Source of the DNA: Petrolisthes cinctipes | Taxonomy: Eukaryota > Arthropoda > Malacostraca > Decapoda > Porcellanidae | Length of the DNA: 64,000 nt | Direction: 5' to 3' | Assembly (NCBI GenBank): GCA_033782935.1 | Contig: JAWQEG010000710.1 | Location: 620,001 to 684,000, forward strand | Part shown: one piece after another, positions 47,131 through 60,911 of the stretch | How the letters are laid out: the number at the start of each line of letters is the position of its first letter | How positions within the stretch are numbered: position 1 is the first letter of the stretch | Notes under the pieces: generated by a model | Seen by the model: only the letters and a program-made list of their open reading frames with translations | The model's database searches: none | Told to the model about the DNA's origin: nothing | Translations under genes and position numbers: made by a program

Positions 47131-49829
47131 GGTGTGTGGGTGTTATTACAGTGCTTTGACTATAAATACCAACAGTCATTCAGAGGGTGTTGGGTGTCAT
47201 TAGAGTGCATGGACTGTAAATATTAACAGTCATTCATGGGGTGGTGGGTGTGTGAATGTCATTACAGTGCTTGGACTGAAAATATCAACAGTCATTTATG
47301 GGGTGGTGGGTGTGTGAGTGTCATTATAGTGCTTGGACTATAAATATCAACCATCATTTATGGGGTGGTGTGTGTCTGGGTGTCATTACAGTGCTTGGAC
47401 TGTGAATATCAACAGTCATTCATAAGGTGGTGAGTGTGTGGGTATTATTACAGTGCTTTGACTGTAAATATCAACAGCCATTCAGAGGGTGGTGGGTGTC
47501 ATTAGAGTGCTTGTACTGTAAATATCAACAGTCATTCATGGGGTGGCAAGTGTGTGGGTGTCATTGCAGTTCTTGGACTGTAAATATCAACCCTCATTCA
47601 TTGGTTGTTGGGTTTGTTGGTGTCATTACAGTGCTTGGACTGAAAACATCAACAGTCATTTATGGGGTGGTGGGTGTGTGAGTGTCATTACAGTGCTTGG
47701 ACTATAAATATCAACCATCATTTAAGGGGTGGTGGGCGAGTGGGTGTCATTACATTGCTTGGACTGTAAATATCAACAGTCATTTATAGAGTGGTCGGTG
47801 TGTAGATGTCATTTCAGTGCTTGGACTGTAAATATCAACAGTCAATCATAGGGTGGTGTGTGTGTGGGTGTCATTACAGTGGTTTGATTGTAATTATCAC
47901 CAGTCATTCATAGGGTGGTGGGTGTCATTACAGTGCTTGGACTGTAAATATCAACAGTCATTCATTGGGTGGTGGTTGTGTGGGTGTCATTAGAGTGCTT
48001 GAACTGTAAATATCAACCATAATTCAAGGGGTGGTGGGTGTGGGGGTGTCATTACAATGCTTGGACTGTAAATATCAACAGTCCATCATGGGGTGGTGGG
48101 TGTGTTGGTGTCATTACAGAGTTTGGACTGTAAATATCAACAGTCATTCATGGGGTGGTGGGTGTATGGGTGTCATTACAGTGATTTGATTGTAAATATC
48201 AACAGTCATTCATAGGGTGGTGGGTATCATTAGAGTGCTTGAACTGTAAATATCAACAGTCATTCATGGGTTTGTGGGTGTGTGGGTGTCATTACAGTGC
48301 TTGGACTGTAAATATCAACTATAATTCATGGGGTCGTGGGTGTTGGAGTGTCATTACAGTGCTTTGACTGTGAATATCAACAGTCATTCATGGGGTGGTG
48401 GGTGGCATTACAGTGCTTGGACTGTAAATATCAACAGTCATTCTTGGGGTGATGGTTGTGTGGGTGTTATTACAATGATTTAATTGTAAATATTAACAGT
48501 CATTCAGAGGGTGGTGGGTGTCATTAGAGTGCTTGGACTGTAAATATTAACAGTCATTCATAGGGTGGTGGGTGTTTGGATGTCATTACAGTGCTTGGGC
48601 TGAAAATATCAACAGTCATTTATGGGCTGGTGGGTGTGTGGGTGTCATTACAGTGCTTGGACTTTAAATATCAACCATATTTATGGGGTTGAGGGTGTGT
48701 GGGTGTCATGACAGTGCTTGGACTGTAAATATCAACAGTCATTCATAGGGTGGTGGGTGTGTGAGTGTCATTACAGAGTTTGTACTGTAAATATCAACAG
48801 TCATTCATGGGGTGGTGGGTGTGTGGATGTCATTATAATGCTTGGACTGTAAATATCAACAGTCAATCATAGGGTGGTGGGTGTGTGAGTGTCATTACAG
48901 TGTTTTAATTGTAATTATCAACAGTCAATCATAGAGTAGTGGGTATCATTACAGTGCTTGGACTGTAAATATCAACAGTTATATATGGGGTGGTGGTTCT
49001 GTGGGTGTCTTTACAGTGCTTGGACTGTAAATATCAAACATAATTCATGGGATGGTGGGTATGGGGGTGTCATTACAGTGCTTGGACTGTAAATATCAAC
49101 AGTCAATTATGGGGTGGTGGGTGTTTGGGTGTCATTACCGTGCTTGGACTGTAAATATCAACAGTTATTCATGGGATCTTGGATGTAAGGGTGTCATTAC
49201 AGTGTTTTCATTGTAAATATCAACAGTCATTGATAGGGTGGTGGGTATCATTAGAGTGCTTGGACTGTAAATATCAAGAGTCATTTATTGGGTTGTAGGT
49301 GTGTGGGTGTCATTACAGTGATTGGACTGTAAATATCAACAGTCAATCATGAGGTAGTGGGTGTGTGGGTGTCAATAGAGTGCTTAGACTGTAAATATCA
49401 ACATTCAATCATAAGGTGGTGGGTGGCATTACAGTGATTGGACTGTAAATATCAACAGTCATTCATAAGGTGATGGGTGTGTGGGTGTCATTACTGTGTT
49501 TGGACTGTAAATATCAACAGTCATTTATAGAATGGTGGGTGTTTGAGTGTCATTACATTGCTTGGACTGTAAATATCAACAGTCAATCATGAGGTAGTGG
49601 GTGTGTGGGTGTCATTAGACTGCTTAGATTGAAAATATCAACAGTCATTCATAGATTGGTGGGTGTCATTTGAGTGCTTGGACTGTAAATATCAACAGTC
49701 ATTAATGGGGTGGTGAGTGTATGGGTGTTATTATAGTGCATGGACTGTAAATATCAAGAGTCATTCATGGGGTGGTGGGTGTGAGGGTGTCATTACAGTG
49801 TTCAGACTGTAAATATCAATAGTCATTTA

Positions 49830-51490
49830 TGGGGTGGTGGGTGTGTGGGTGTCATTATTGTGCTTAGACTGTAAATACCAACAGTCATTAATGAGGTGGT
49901 TGGTGTGTGGGTGTCATTACAGTGCTTGGACTGTAAATATCAAGTCATTAATGGTGTGGTGGGTGTGTGTGTTTCATTATTGCTTGCACTATAAATATCA
50001 ACAGTCATTCATGATGTGGTGGGTGGCATTACAGTGCTTGGACTGTAAATATCAACAGTCATTCATGAGGTGATAGGTGTGTGGGTGTCATTACAGTGCT
50101 TGGACTGTAAATATCAACAGTCATTTATGGGATGTTGGTTGTTTGGGTGTCATTACATTGCTCTGACTGTAAATATCAATAGTCAATCATGGGGTGGTGG
50201 GTGTCGTAACAGTGCTTGGACTGTAAATATCAACAGTCATTAATAGGGTGGTGGGTGTCATTAGAGTGCTTGGACTGTAAATATCAACAGTTATTCATGG
50301 GGTGGTGGGTGTGTGGGTATCATTACAGTGCTTGGACTGTAAATATTAAAAGTCATTCATGGGGTGGTGAGTGTGTGGGTGTCATTGCAGTTCTTGGACT
50401 GTAAATATCAACCACTATTCATTGGGTGGTGTGTGTCTGGGTGTCATTACAGTGTTTGGACTGTGAATATCAACAGTCATTCATGGGGTGGTGAGTGTGT
50501 GGGTATTATTACAGTGCTTTGACTGTAAATATCAACAGTCATTCAGAGGGTGGTGGGTGTCATTAGAGTGCTTGGACTGTAAATATCAACAGTCATTCAT
50601 GGGGTGGTGGGTGTGTGGATGTCATTACAGTACTTGGACTGAAAACATCAACAGTCATTTATGGGGTGGTGGGTGTTTGAGTGTCATTACAGTGCTTGGA
50701 CTATAAATATCAACCATCATTTAAGGGGTGGTGGGTGAATGGGTGTCATTACAGTGCTTGGACTGTAAATATCAACAGTCATTCATAGGGTGGTCAGTTT
50801 GTGGGTGTCATTAGAGTGGTTTGATTGTAATTATCAACAGTCATCCATAGGGTGGTGGGTGTCATTACAGTGCTTGGACTGTAAATATCAACAGTCATTC
50901 ATTGGGTGGTGGTTGTGTGGGTGTCATTACAGTGCTTGGACTGTAAATATCAACCATAATTCATGGGGTGGTGGGTGTTTTGGTGTCATTACAGTGCTTG
51001 GACTATAAATATCAACCATCATTTAAGGGGTGGTTGGTGAGTGGGTGTCATTACAGTGCTTGGACTGTAAATATCAACAGTCAATTATGGGGTGGTGGGT
51101 GTGTGGGTGTCATTATTGTGCTTAGACTGTAAATACCAACAGTCATTAATGAGGTGGTTGTTGTGTGGGTTTCATTACAGTGCTTGGACTGTAAATATCA
51201 AGTCATTAATGGTGTGGTGGGTGTGTGTGTTTCATTATTGCTTGTACTGTAAATATCAACAGTCATTCATGATGTGGTGGGTGGCATTACAGTGCTTGGA
51301 CTGTAAATATCAACAGTCATTCATGAGGTGATGGGTGTGTGGGTGTCATTACAGTGCTTGGACTGTAAATATCAACAGTCATTTATGGGATGTTAATTGT
51401 TTGGGTGTCATTACAATGCTCTGACTGTAAATATCACTAGTCAATCATGGGGTGGTGGGTGTCATAACAGTGCTTGAACTGTAAATATCA
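49830..51490 (+). repeat. Higher-order pair, offset 1,258 bp
   Basis: A series of about 400 bp starting at 49834 recurs at 51092. Both copies contain the 2-bp-shorter TATCAAGTCATTAATGG unit, TTTCATTATTGCTTG and CATGATGTGGTGGGTGGCATT. A more diverged third copy lies near 57720-58120. Confidence 0.65.
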
Positions 51491-54400
51491 ACAGTCATTC
51501 ATAGGGTGGTGGGTGTGTTGGTGTTATTACAGTGCTTTGACTGTAAATATCAACAGTCATTCAGAGGGTGGTGGGTGTCATTAGAGTGCTTGGACAGTAA
51601 ATATCAACAGTTATTCATAGGGTGGTGGGTGTTTGGGTATCATGAAAGTGCTTGGACTGTAAATATCAACAGTCATTCATTGGGTGGTGAGTGTGTTGGT
51701 GTCATTACAGTGCTTGGACTGTAAATATCAAGAAATAATTCATAAGGTGATGGGTGTGTGGGTGTCATTACAGTGCTTGGACTGTAAATATCAACAGTCA
51801 TTTATGGGATAGTGGGTGTTTGGTTGTCATTACATTGCTTGGACTGTAAATATCAACAGTCAATTATAGGGTGCTGGGTGTCGTAACAGTGCTTGGACTG
51901 TAAATATCAACTATCATTCATTGGGTGGTGTGTGTGTGGGTGTAATTACATTGCTTAAACTGTGAATATCAACAGTCATTCGTGGGTTGGTGAGTGTGTG
52001 GGTATTATTACAGTGCTTTGACTGTAAATATCAACAGTTATTCAGAGGGTGGTGGGTGTCATTAGAGTGCTTGGACTGTAAATATCAACAGTTATTCATG
52101 GGGTGGTGGGTGTGTGGGTATCATTACAGTGCTTGGACTATAAATATTAAAAGTCATTCATGGGGTGGTGAGCGTGTGGGTGTCATTGCAGTTCTTGGAC
52201 TGTAAATATCAACCACTATTCATTGGGTGGTGTGTGTCTGGGTGTCATTACAGTGTTTGGACTGTGAATATCAACAGTCAATTATGGGGTGGTGGGTGTG
52301 TTGGTGTCATTACAGTGCTTGGACTGTAAATATCAACAGTCATTCATAGGGTGGTGGGTTTCATTAGAGTGCTTGGACTGTAAATATCAACAGTCATTCA
52401 TGGGTTTGTGGGTGTGTGGGTGTCATTACAGTGCTTGGACTGTACATATCAACTATAATTCATGGGGTCGTGGGTGTTGGGAAGTCATGACAGTGCTTTG
52501 AGTGTAAATTTTAACAGTCATTCATGGGGTGGTGGGTGGCATTACAGTGCTTGGACTGTAAATATCAACAGTCATTCATAGGGTGATGAGTGTGTGGGTG
52601 TCATAACAGTGCTTGGACTGTAAATATCAACAGTCATTTATAGGGTGGTGGGTGTTTATAGTCATTACATTGCTTGGACTGTAAATATCAACAGTCAATC
52701 AAGGAGTTTTGTGTGTGTGAGTGTCATTACAGTGCTTGGACTGTAAATATCAACAGTCATTCATAGGGTGGTGTGTGTGTGAGTGTTATTACAGAGCTTG
52801 GACTGTAAATATGAACAGTCATTCTTGGGGTGATGGTTATGTGGGTGTTATTACAGTGCTTTGACTGTAAATATCAACAGTCATTTATAGAGTGGTGGGT
52901 GTTTGAGAGTCATTACATTGCTTGGACTGTAAATAACAATAGTCAATCATGAGGTAGTGGGTGTGTGGGTGTCATTAGAGTGCTTGGACTGAAAACATCA
53001 ACAGTCATTCATGGAGTAGTGGGTGTGTGGGTGTCATTACAGTGCTTGGATTGTAAATATCAACAGTCATTCTTGGGGTGATGGTTATGTGGGTGTTATT
53101 ACCGTGCTTTGACTGTAAATATCAACAGTCATTTAGAGGGTGGTGGGTGTTATTACAGTGCTTGGACTGTAAATATCAACAGTCATTCAGAGGGTGGTGT
53201 GTGTCATTAGAGTGCTTGGACTATAAATATCAACAGTCATTAATGGGGTGGTTGGTGTGTGGATGTCATTACAGTGCTTGGACTGAAAACATCAACAGTC
53301 ATTTATGGGGTTGTGGGTGAGTGGGTGTCATTACAGTGCTTGGACTGTAAATATCAACTGTCATTCATAGGGTGGTGGGTGTGTGGATGTCATTACAGTG
53401 CTTGGACTGTATATATCAACAGTCAATCATAGGGTGGTGGGTGTGTGGGTGTCATTACAGTGGTTTGATTGTAATTATCAACAATCATTCATAGGGTGGT
53501 AGGTGTCCTTTCAGTGCTTGGACTGAAAATATCAACAGTCATTCATTGGGTGGTGGTTGTGTGGGTGTCATTAGAGTGCTTGGACTGTAAATATCAACCA
53601 TAATTCATGGGGTGGTGGGTGTGGGGGTGTCATTTCAGTGCTTGAACTGTAAATATCAACACTCAATCATGAGGTGGTGGGTGTGTTGTTGTCATTAGAG
53701 TGCTTGAAATGTAAATATCAACAGTCATTCATGGGGTGGTGGGTGTATGAGTGTCATTACAGTGATTTGATTGTAACTATCAACAGTCATTGATAGGGTT
53801 GTGGGTATCATTAAAGTGCTTGGACTGTAAATATCAACAGTCATTTATGGGTTTGTGGGTGTGTGGGTGTCATTACAGTGCTTGGACTGTAAATATCAAC
53901 TATAATTCATGGGGTCGTGGGTGTTGGGGTGTTATTACAGTGCTTTGACGGTAAATATCAACAGTCATTCATGGGGTGGGAGGTGGCATTACAGTGCTTG
54001 GACTGTAAATATCAACAGTCATTCATAGGGTGATGAGTGTGTGGGTGTCATTACCGTACTTGGACTGTAAATATCAACAGTCATTTATAGGGTGGTGGGT
54101 GTTTGGTGTCATTACATTGCTTGGACAGTGAATATCAACAGTCAATCATGGGATGGTGTGTGTGTGGGTATCATTACAGTGCTTGGACTCTAAATATAAA
54201 CAGTCATTCATAGGGTGGTAGGTGTGTGAGTGTTATTACAGAGCTTGGACTGTAAATATCAACAGTCATTCATGGAGTGGTGGGTGTGTGGGTGTCATTA
54301 CAGTGCTTGGACTGTAAATATCAACAGTCATTCTTGGGGTGATGGTTGTGTGGGTGTATTACAGTGTTTTGACTGTAAATATCAACAGTTATTCAAAGGG

Positions 54401-55379
54401 TGGTGGGTGTCATTAGAGTGCTTGGACTGTAAATATTAACAGTCATTCATAAGGTGGTGGGTGTTTGGATGTCATTACAGTGCTTGGACTGAAAATATCA
54501 ACAGTCATTTATGGGGTGGTGGGTGTGTGGGTGTCATTACAGTGCTTGGACTTTAATTATCAACCATCATTATGGGGTTGTATGTGTGTGGGTGTCATGA
54601 CAGTGCTTGGACTGTAAATATCAACAGTCATTATAGGGTTGTGGGTGTGTTTGTGTCATTACAGAGTTTGGACTGTAAATATCAACAGTCATTCATGGGG
54701 TGGTGGGTGTGTGGATGTCATTATAATGCTTGGACTGTAAATATCAACAGTTAATCATGGGATGGTGGGTGTGTGGGTGTCATTACATTGCTTGGACTGT
54801 AAATATCAACAGTCAATCATGAGGTAGTGGGTGTGTGGGTGTCAATAGAGTGCTTAGACTGTAAATATCAACAGTCAATCATAGGGTGGTGGGTGGCATT
54901 ACAGTGATTGGACTGTAAATATTAACAGTCATTCATAGGGTGATGGGTGTGTGGGTGTCATTACAGTGCTTGGACTGTAAATATCAACAGTCATTTATTT
55001 GATGGTGTGTGTTTGGGTGTCATTACATTGCTTGGACTGTAAATATCAACAGTCAATCATGGGGGGGTGGGTGTCATAACAGTGCTCTGACTGTAAATAT
55101 CAACAGTCATTCAGAGGGTGGTGGGTGTCATTAGAGTGCTTGGACTGTAAATATCAACAGTTATTCATGGGGTGGTGGGTGTGTGGGTATTATGAAAGTG
55201 CTTGGACTGTAAATATCAACCATAATTCATGGGGTGGTGTGTGTGTGGGTGTCATTACAGTGCTTAAACTGTGAATATCAACAGTCATTAATGGGGTGGT
55301 GAGTGTGTGGGTATTATTACAGTGCTTTGATTGTAAATATCAACAGTCATTCAGAGGGTGGTGGGTGTCATTAGAGTGC

Positions 55380-56735
55380 TTGGACTGTAAATATCAACAG
55401 TCATTCATGGGGTGGTGGGTGTGTGGATGTCATTACAGTGCTTGGACTGAAAACATCAACAGTCATTTATGGGGTGGTTGGTGTTTGGGTGTCATTACAG
55501 TGCTTGGACTATAAATATCAACCATCATTTAAGGGGTGGTGGGTGAGTGGGTGTCATTACCGTGCTTGGACTGTAAATATCAACAGTCATTCATAGGGTG
55601 GTCGGTGTGTGGATGTCATTACAGTGCTTGGACTGTAAATATCAACAGTCAATCATAGGGTGGTGGATGTGTGGGTGTCATTACAGTGGTTTGATTGTAA
55701 TTATCAACAGTCATTCATAGGGTGGTAGGTGTCCTTACAGTGCTTGGACTGTAAATATCAACAGTCATTCATTGGGTGGTGGTTGTGTGGGTGTCATTAG
55801 AGTGCTTGGACTGTAAATATCAACCATAATTCATGGGGTGGTGCATGTGGGGGTGTCATTACAGTGCTTGGACTGTAAATATCAACTGTCAATCATGGGG
55901 TGGTGGGTGTGTTGGTGTCATTACAGTGCTTGGACTGTAAATATCAACAGTCATTCATGGGGTGGTGGGTGTATGGGTGTCATTGCAGTGATTTGATTGT
56001 AAATATCAACAGTCATTCATAGGGTGGTGGGTATCATTAGAGTGCTTGGACAGTAAATATCAACAGTTATTAATGGGTTTGTGGGTGTGTGGGTGTCATT
56101 ACAGTGCTTGGACTGTATATATCAACTATAATTCATGGGGTCGTCGGTGTTGGGATGTCATTACAGTGCTTTGACTGTAAATATTAACAGTCATTCATGG
56201 TGTGGTGGGTGGCATTACAGTGCTTGGACTGTAAATATCAACAGTCATTTATAGGGTGATGAGTGTGTGGGTGTCATTTCAGTGCTGGGACTGTAAATAT
56301 CAACAGTCATTTTTAGGGTGGTGGGTGTTTGGTGTCAATACATTGCTTGGACTGTAAATATCAACAGTCATTCTTAGGGTGATGGTTGTGTGGGTGTTAT
56401 TACAGTGCTTTAACTGTAAATATCAACAGTTATTGAGAGGGTGGTGGGTGTCATTAGAGTGCTTGGACTGTAAATATTAACAGTCATTTATGGCGTGGTG
56501 GGTGTTTGGATGTCATTACAGTGCTTGGACTGAAAATATCAATCGTCATTTATGGGGTGGTGGGTGTGTGGGTGTCATTACAGTGCTTGGACTTTAATTA
56601 TCAACCATCATTTATGGGGTTGTGGGTGTGTGGGTGTCATGACAGTGCTTGGACTGTAATTATCAACAGTCTTTCATGGGGTGGTGGGTGTGTGGGTGTC
56701 ATTACAGTGCTTGGACTGTAAATATCAACAGTCAT
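55380..56735 (+). repeat. Higher-order copy matching 59556-60911
   Basis: About 1.36 kb matches unit for unit at a constant offset of 4,176 bp, checked at 55431, 55561, 56101 and 56588. Similarity breaks at about 56735 and 60911, where the two copies pass into different variants. A more diverged relative begins near 53267. Confidence 0.75.
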
Positions 56736-59555
56736 TTATGGTGTGGTTGTTGTGTGGGTGTCTTTACAGTGCTTGGACTGTAAATATCAAATATAATTCA
56801 TGGGATGGTGGGTGTGGGGGTGTCATTACAATGCTTGGACTGTAAATATCAACAGTCAATTATGGGGTGGTGGGTATTTGGGTGTCATTACAGTGCTTGG
56901 ACTGTAAATATCAATAGTCATTCATGGGATCGTGGGTGTATGGGTGCCATTACAGGGTTTTGATTGTAAATATTACCAGTCATTCACAGTGTGGTGGGTA
57001 TCATTAGAGTGCTTGGACTGTAAATATTAACAGTCATTCATTGGGTTGTAGGTGTGTGGGTGTCATTACAGTGCTTGGACTGTAAATATCAACAGTCATT
57101 TATAAGGTGGTGGGTGTTTATTGTCATTACATTGCTTGGACTGTAAATATCAACAGTCAATCAAGGAGTTTTGTGTGTGTGAGTGTCATTACAGTGCTTG
57201 GACTGTAAATATCAACAGTCATTCATAGGGTGGTTGGTGTTTGAGTGTTATTACAGAGCTTGGACTGTAAATATGAACAGTCATTCTTGGGGTGATGGTT
57301 ATGTGGGTGTTATTACAGTGCTTTGACTGTAAATATCAACAGTCATTTATAGAGTGGTGGGTGTTTGAGAGTCAATACATTGCTTGGACTGTAAATAACA
57401 ATAGTCAATCATGAGGTAGTGGGTGTGTGGGTGTCATTAGAGTGCTTAGACTGTAAATATCAACAGTCATTCATAGATTGGTGGGTGTCATTTGAGTGCT
57501 TGGACTGTAAATGTCAACAGTCATTAATGGGGTGGTGGGTGTATGGGTGTTATTATAGTGCATGGACTGTAAATATCAACTATATTTTATGGGGTTGTCG
57601 GTGTGTGGGTGTCATTACAGTGTTTTGTCTGTAAATATCAAGAGTCGTGCATGGGGTGGTAGGTGTGAGGGTGTCATTACAGTGTTCGGACTGTAAATAT
57701 CAACAGTCATTTATGCGGTGGTGGGTGTGTGGGTGTCATTATAGTGCTTGGACTGTAAATATCAACAGTCATTAATAGGGTGGTTGGTGTGTTGGTGTCA
57801 TTACAGTGCTTGGACGGTAAATATCAAGTCATTAAAGGGGTTGTGGGTGTGTGTGTGTCATTATTGCTTGGACTGTAAATATAAACAGTCATTCATGGGG
57901 TGGTGGGTGGCATTACAGTGCTTGGACTGTAAATATCAACAGTCATTCATGAGGTGATGTGTGTGTGGGTGTCATTACAGTGCTTGGACTGTAAATATCA
58001 TCAGTCATTTATGGGATGGTGTGTGTTTGGGTGTCATTACATTGCTTGGACTGTAAATATCAACAGTCAATCATAGGGTGGTGGGTGTCATAACAGTGTT
58101 TGGACTATAAATATCAACAGTCATTCATAAGGTGGTGGGTGTGTGGGTGTTATTACAGTGCTTTGACTGTAAATGTCAACAGTCATTCAGAGGGTGGTGG
58201 ATGTCATTAGAGTGCTTGGACTGTAAATATCAACAGTTATTCATGGGGTGGTGGGTGTGTGGGTATCATGAAAGTGCTTGGACTGTAAATATCAACCATA
58301 ATTCAAGGGGTGGTGTGTGTGTGGGTGTCATTACAGTGCTTAAACTGTGTGATCAACAGTCATTAATGGGGTGGTGAGTGTGTGGGTGTCATTACAGTGC
58401 TTAAACTATGAATATCAACAGTCATTAATGGGGTGGTGAGTGTGTGGGTATTATTACAGTGCTTTGACTGTAAATATCAACAGTCATTCATTGGGTGGTG
58501 GGTGTGTGGATGTCATTACAGTGCTTGGAATGAAAACATAAAAAGTCATTTATTGGGTGGTGGGTGTTTGGGTGTCATTACAGTGCTTGGACTATAAATA
58601 TCAACCATCATTTAAGGGGTGGTTGGTGAGTGGGTGTCATTACAGTGCTTGGACTGTAAATATCAACAGTCATTTATAGGGTGGTCAGTGTGTGGATGTC
58701 ATTATAGTGCTTGGACTGTAAATATCAACAGTCAATCATATGGTGGTGGGTGTGTGGGTGTCATTACAGTGGTTTGATTGTAATTATCAACAGTCATTCA
58801 TAGGGTGGTGGGTGTCATTACAGTGCTTGGACTGTAAATATCAACAGTCATTCATAGGGTGGTGGGTGTGTGGATGTCATTACAGTGCTTGGACTGAAAA
58901 CATCAACAGTCATTTATGGGGTGGTGGGTGTGTGGGTGTCATTACAGTGCTTGGACTATAAATATCAAATATCATTTAAGGGGTGGTGGGTGAGTGGGTG
59001 TCATTACAGTGCTTGGACTGTAAATATCAACAGTCATTCATAGGGTGGTCAGTGTGTGGATGTCATTATAGTGCTTGGACTGTAAATATCAACAGTCAAT
59101 AATAAGGTGGTAGGTGTGTGGGTTGTCATTACAGTGGTTTGATTGTAATTATCAACAGTCATTCATAGGGTGGTGGGTGTCATTACAGTGCTTGGACTTT
59201 AAATATCAACAGTCATTCATTGGGTGGTTGTTGTGTGGGTGTCATTACAGTGCTTGAACTGTAAATATCAACCATAATTCATGGGGTGGTGGGTCTGGGG
59301 GTGTCATTACAGTGCTTGAACTATAAATATCAACAATCATTTAAGAAGTGGTTGGTGAGTGGGTGTCATTACAGTGCTTGGACTGTAAATATCAACAGTC
59401 ATTCATGGAGTGTTGGGTGTGTGGGTCTCATTACAGTGCTTGGACTGTAAATATCAACAGTCATCCTTGGGGTGATGGTTTTGTGGGTGTTATTACAGTG
59501 CTTTGATTGTAAATATCAACAGTCATTCAGAAGGTGGTGGGTGTCATTAGAGTGC

Positions 59556-60911
59556 TTGGACTGTAAATATTAACAGTCATTCATGGGGTGATGGGTGTTT
59601 GAATGACATTACAGTGCTTGGACTGAAAACATCAACAGTCATTTATGGGGTGGTGGGTGTTTGGGTGTCATTACAGTGCTTGGACTATAAATATCAACCA
59701 TCATTTAAGGGGTGGTGGGTGAGTGGGTGTCATTACCGTGCTTGGACTGTAAATATCAACAGTCATTCATTGGGTGGTTGGTGTGTGGATGTCATTACAG
59801 TGCTTGGACTGTAAATATCAACAGTCAATCATAGGGTTGTGGATTTGTGGGTGTCATTACAGTGATTTGATTGTAATTATCAACAGTCATTCATAGGGTG
59901 GTAGGTGTCCTTACAGTGCTTGGACTGTAAATATGAACAGTCATTCATTGGGTGGTGGTTGTGTGGGTGTCATTAGAGTGCTTGGACTGTAAATATCAAC
60001 CATAATTCATGGGGTGGTGCGTGTGGGGGTGTCATTACAGTGCTTGGACTGTAAATATCAACTGTCAATCATGGGGTGGTGGGTGTGTTGGTTTCATTAC
60101 AGTGCTTGTACTGTAAATATCAACAGTCATTCATGGGGTGGTGGGTGTATGGGTGTCATTACAGTGATTTGATTGTAAATATCAACAGTCATTCATAGGG
60201 TGGTGGGTATCATTAGAGTGCTTGGACTGTAAATATCAACAGTTATTAATGGGTTTGTGGGTGTGTGGGTGTCATTACAGTGCTTGGACTGTAAATATCA
60301 ACTATAATTCATGGGGTCGTGGGTGTTGGGATGTCATTACAGTGCTTTGACTGTAAATATTAACAGTCATTCATGGTGTGGTGGGTGGCATTACACTGTT
60401 TGGACTGTAAATATCAACAGTCATTTATAGGGTGATGAGTGTGTGGGTGTCATTACAGTGCTGGGACTGTAAATATCAACAGTCATTTTTAGGGTGGTGG
60501 GTGTTTGGTGTCAATACATTGATTGGACTGAAAATATCAACAGTCATTCTTAGGGTGATGATTGTGTGGGTGTTATTACAGTGCTTTGACTGTAAATATC
60601 AACAGTTATTCAGAGGGTGGTGGGTGTCATTAGAGTGTTTGGACTATAAATATCAACAGTCATTTATGGCGTGGTGGGTGTTTGGATGTCATTACAGTGC
60701 TTGGACTGAAAATATCAACAGTCATTTATGAGGTGGTGGGTGTGTGGGTGTCATTACAGTGCTTGGACTTTAATTATCAACCATCATTTATGGGGTTGTA
60801 AGTGTGTGGGTGTCATGACAGTGCTTGGACTGTAATTATCAACAGTCTTTCATGGGGTGGTGGGTGTGTGGGTGTCATTACAGTGCTTGGACTGTAAATA
60901 TCAACAGTCAT
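59556..60911 (+). repeat. Higher-order copy matching 55380-56735
   Basis: This is the second copy at a 4,176-bp offset. Its right end coincides with the start of the 1,695-bp repeat, so the boundary is probably a recombination junction between two amplified blocks. Confidence 0.75.
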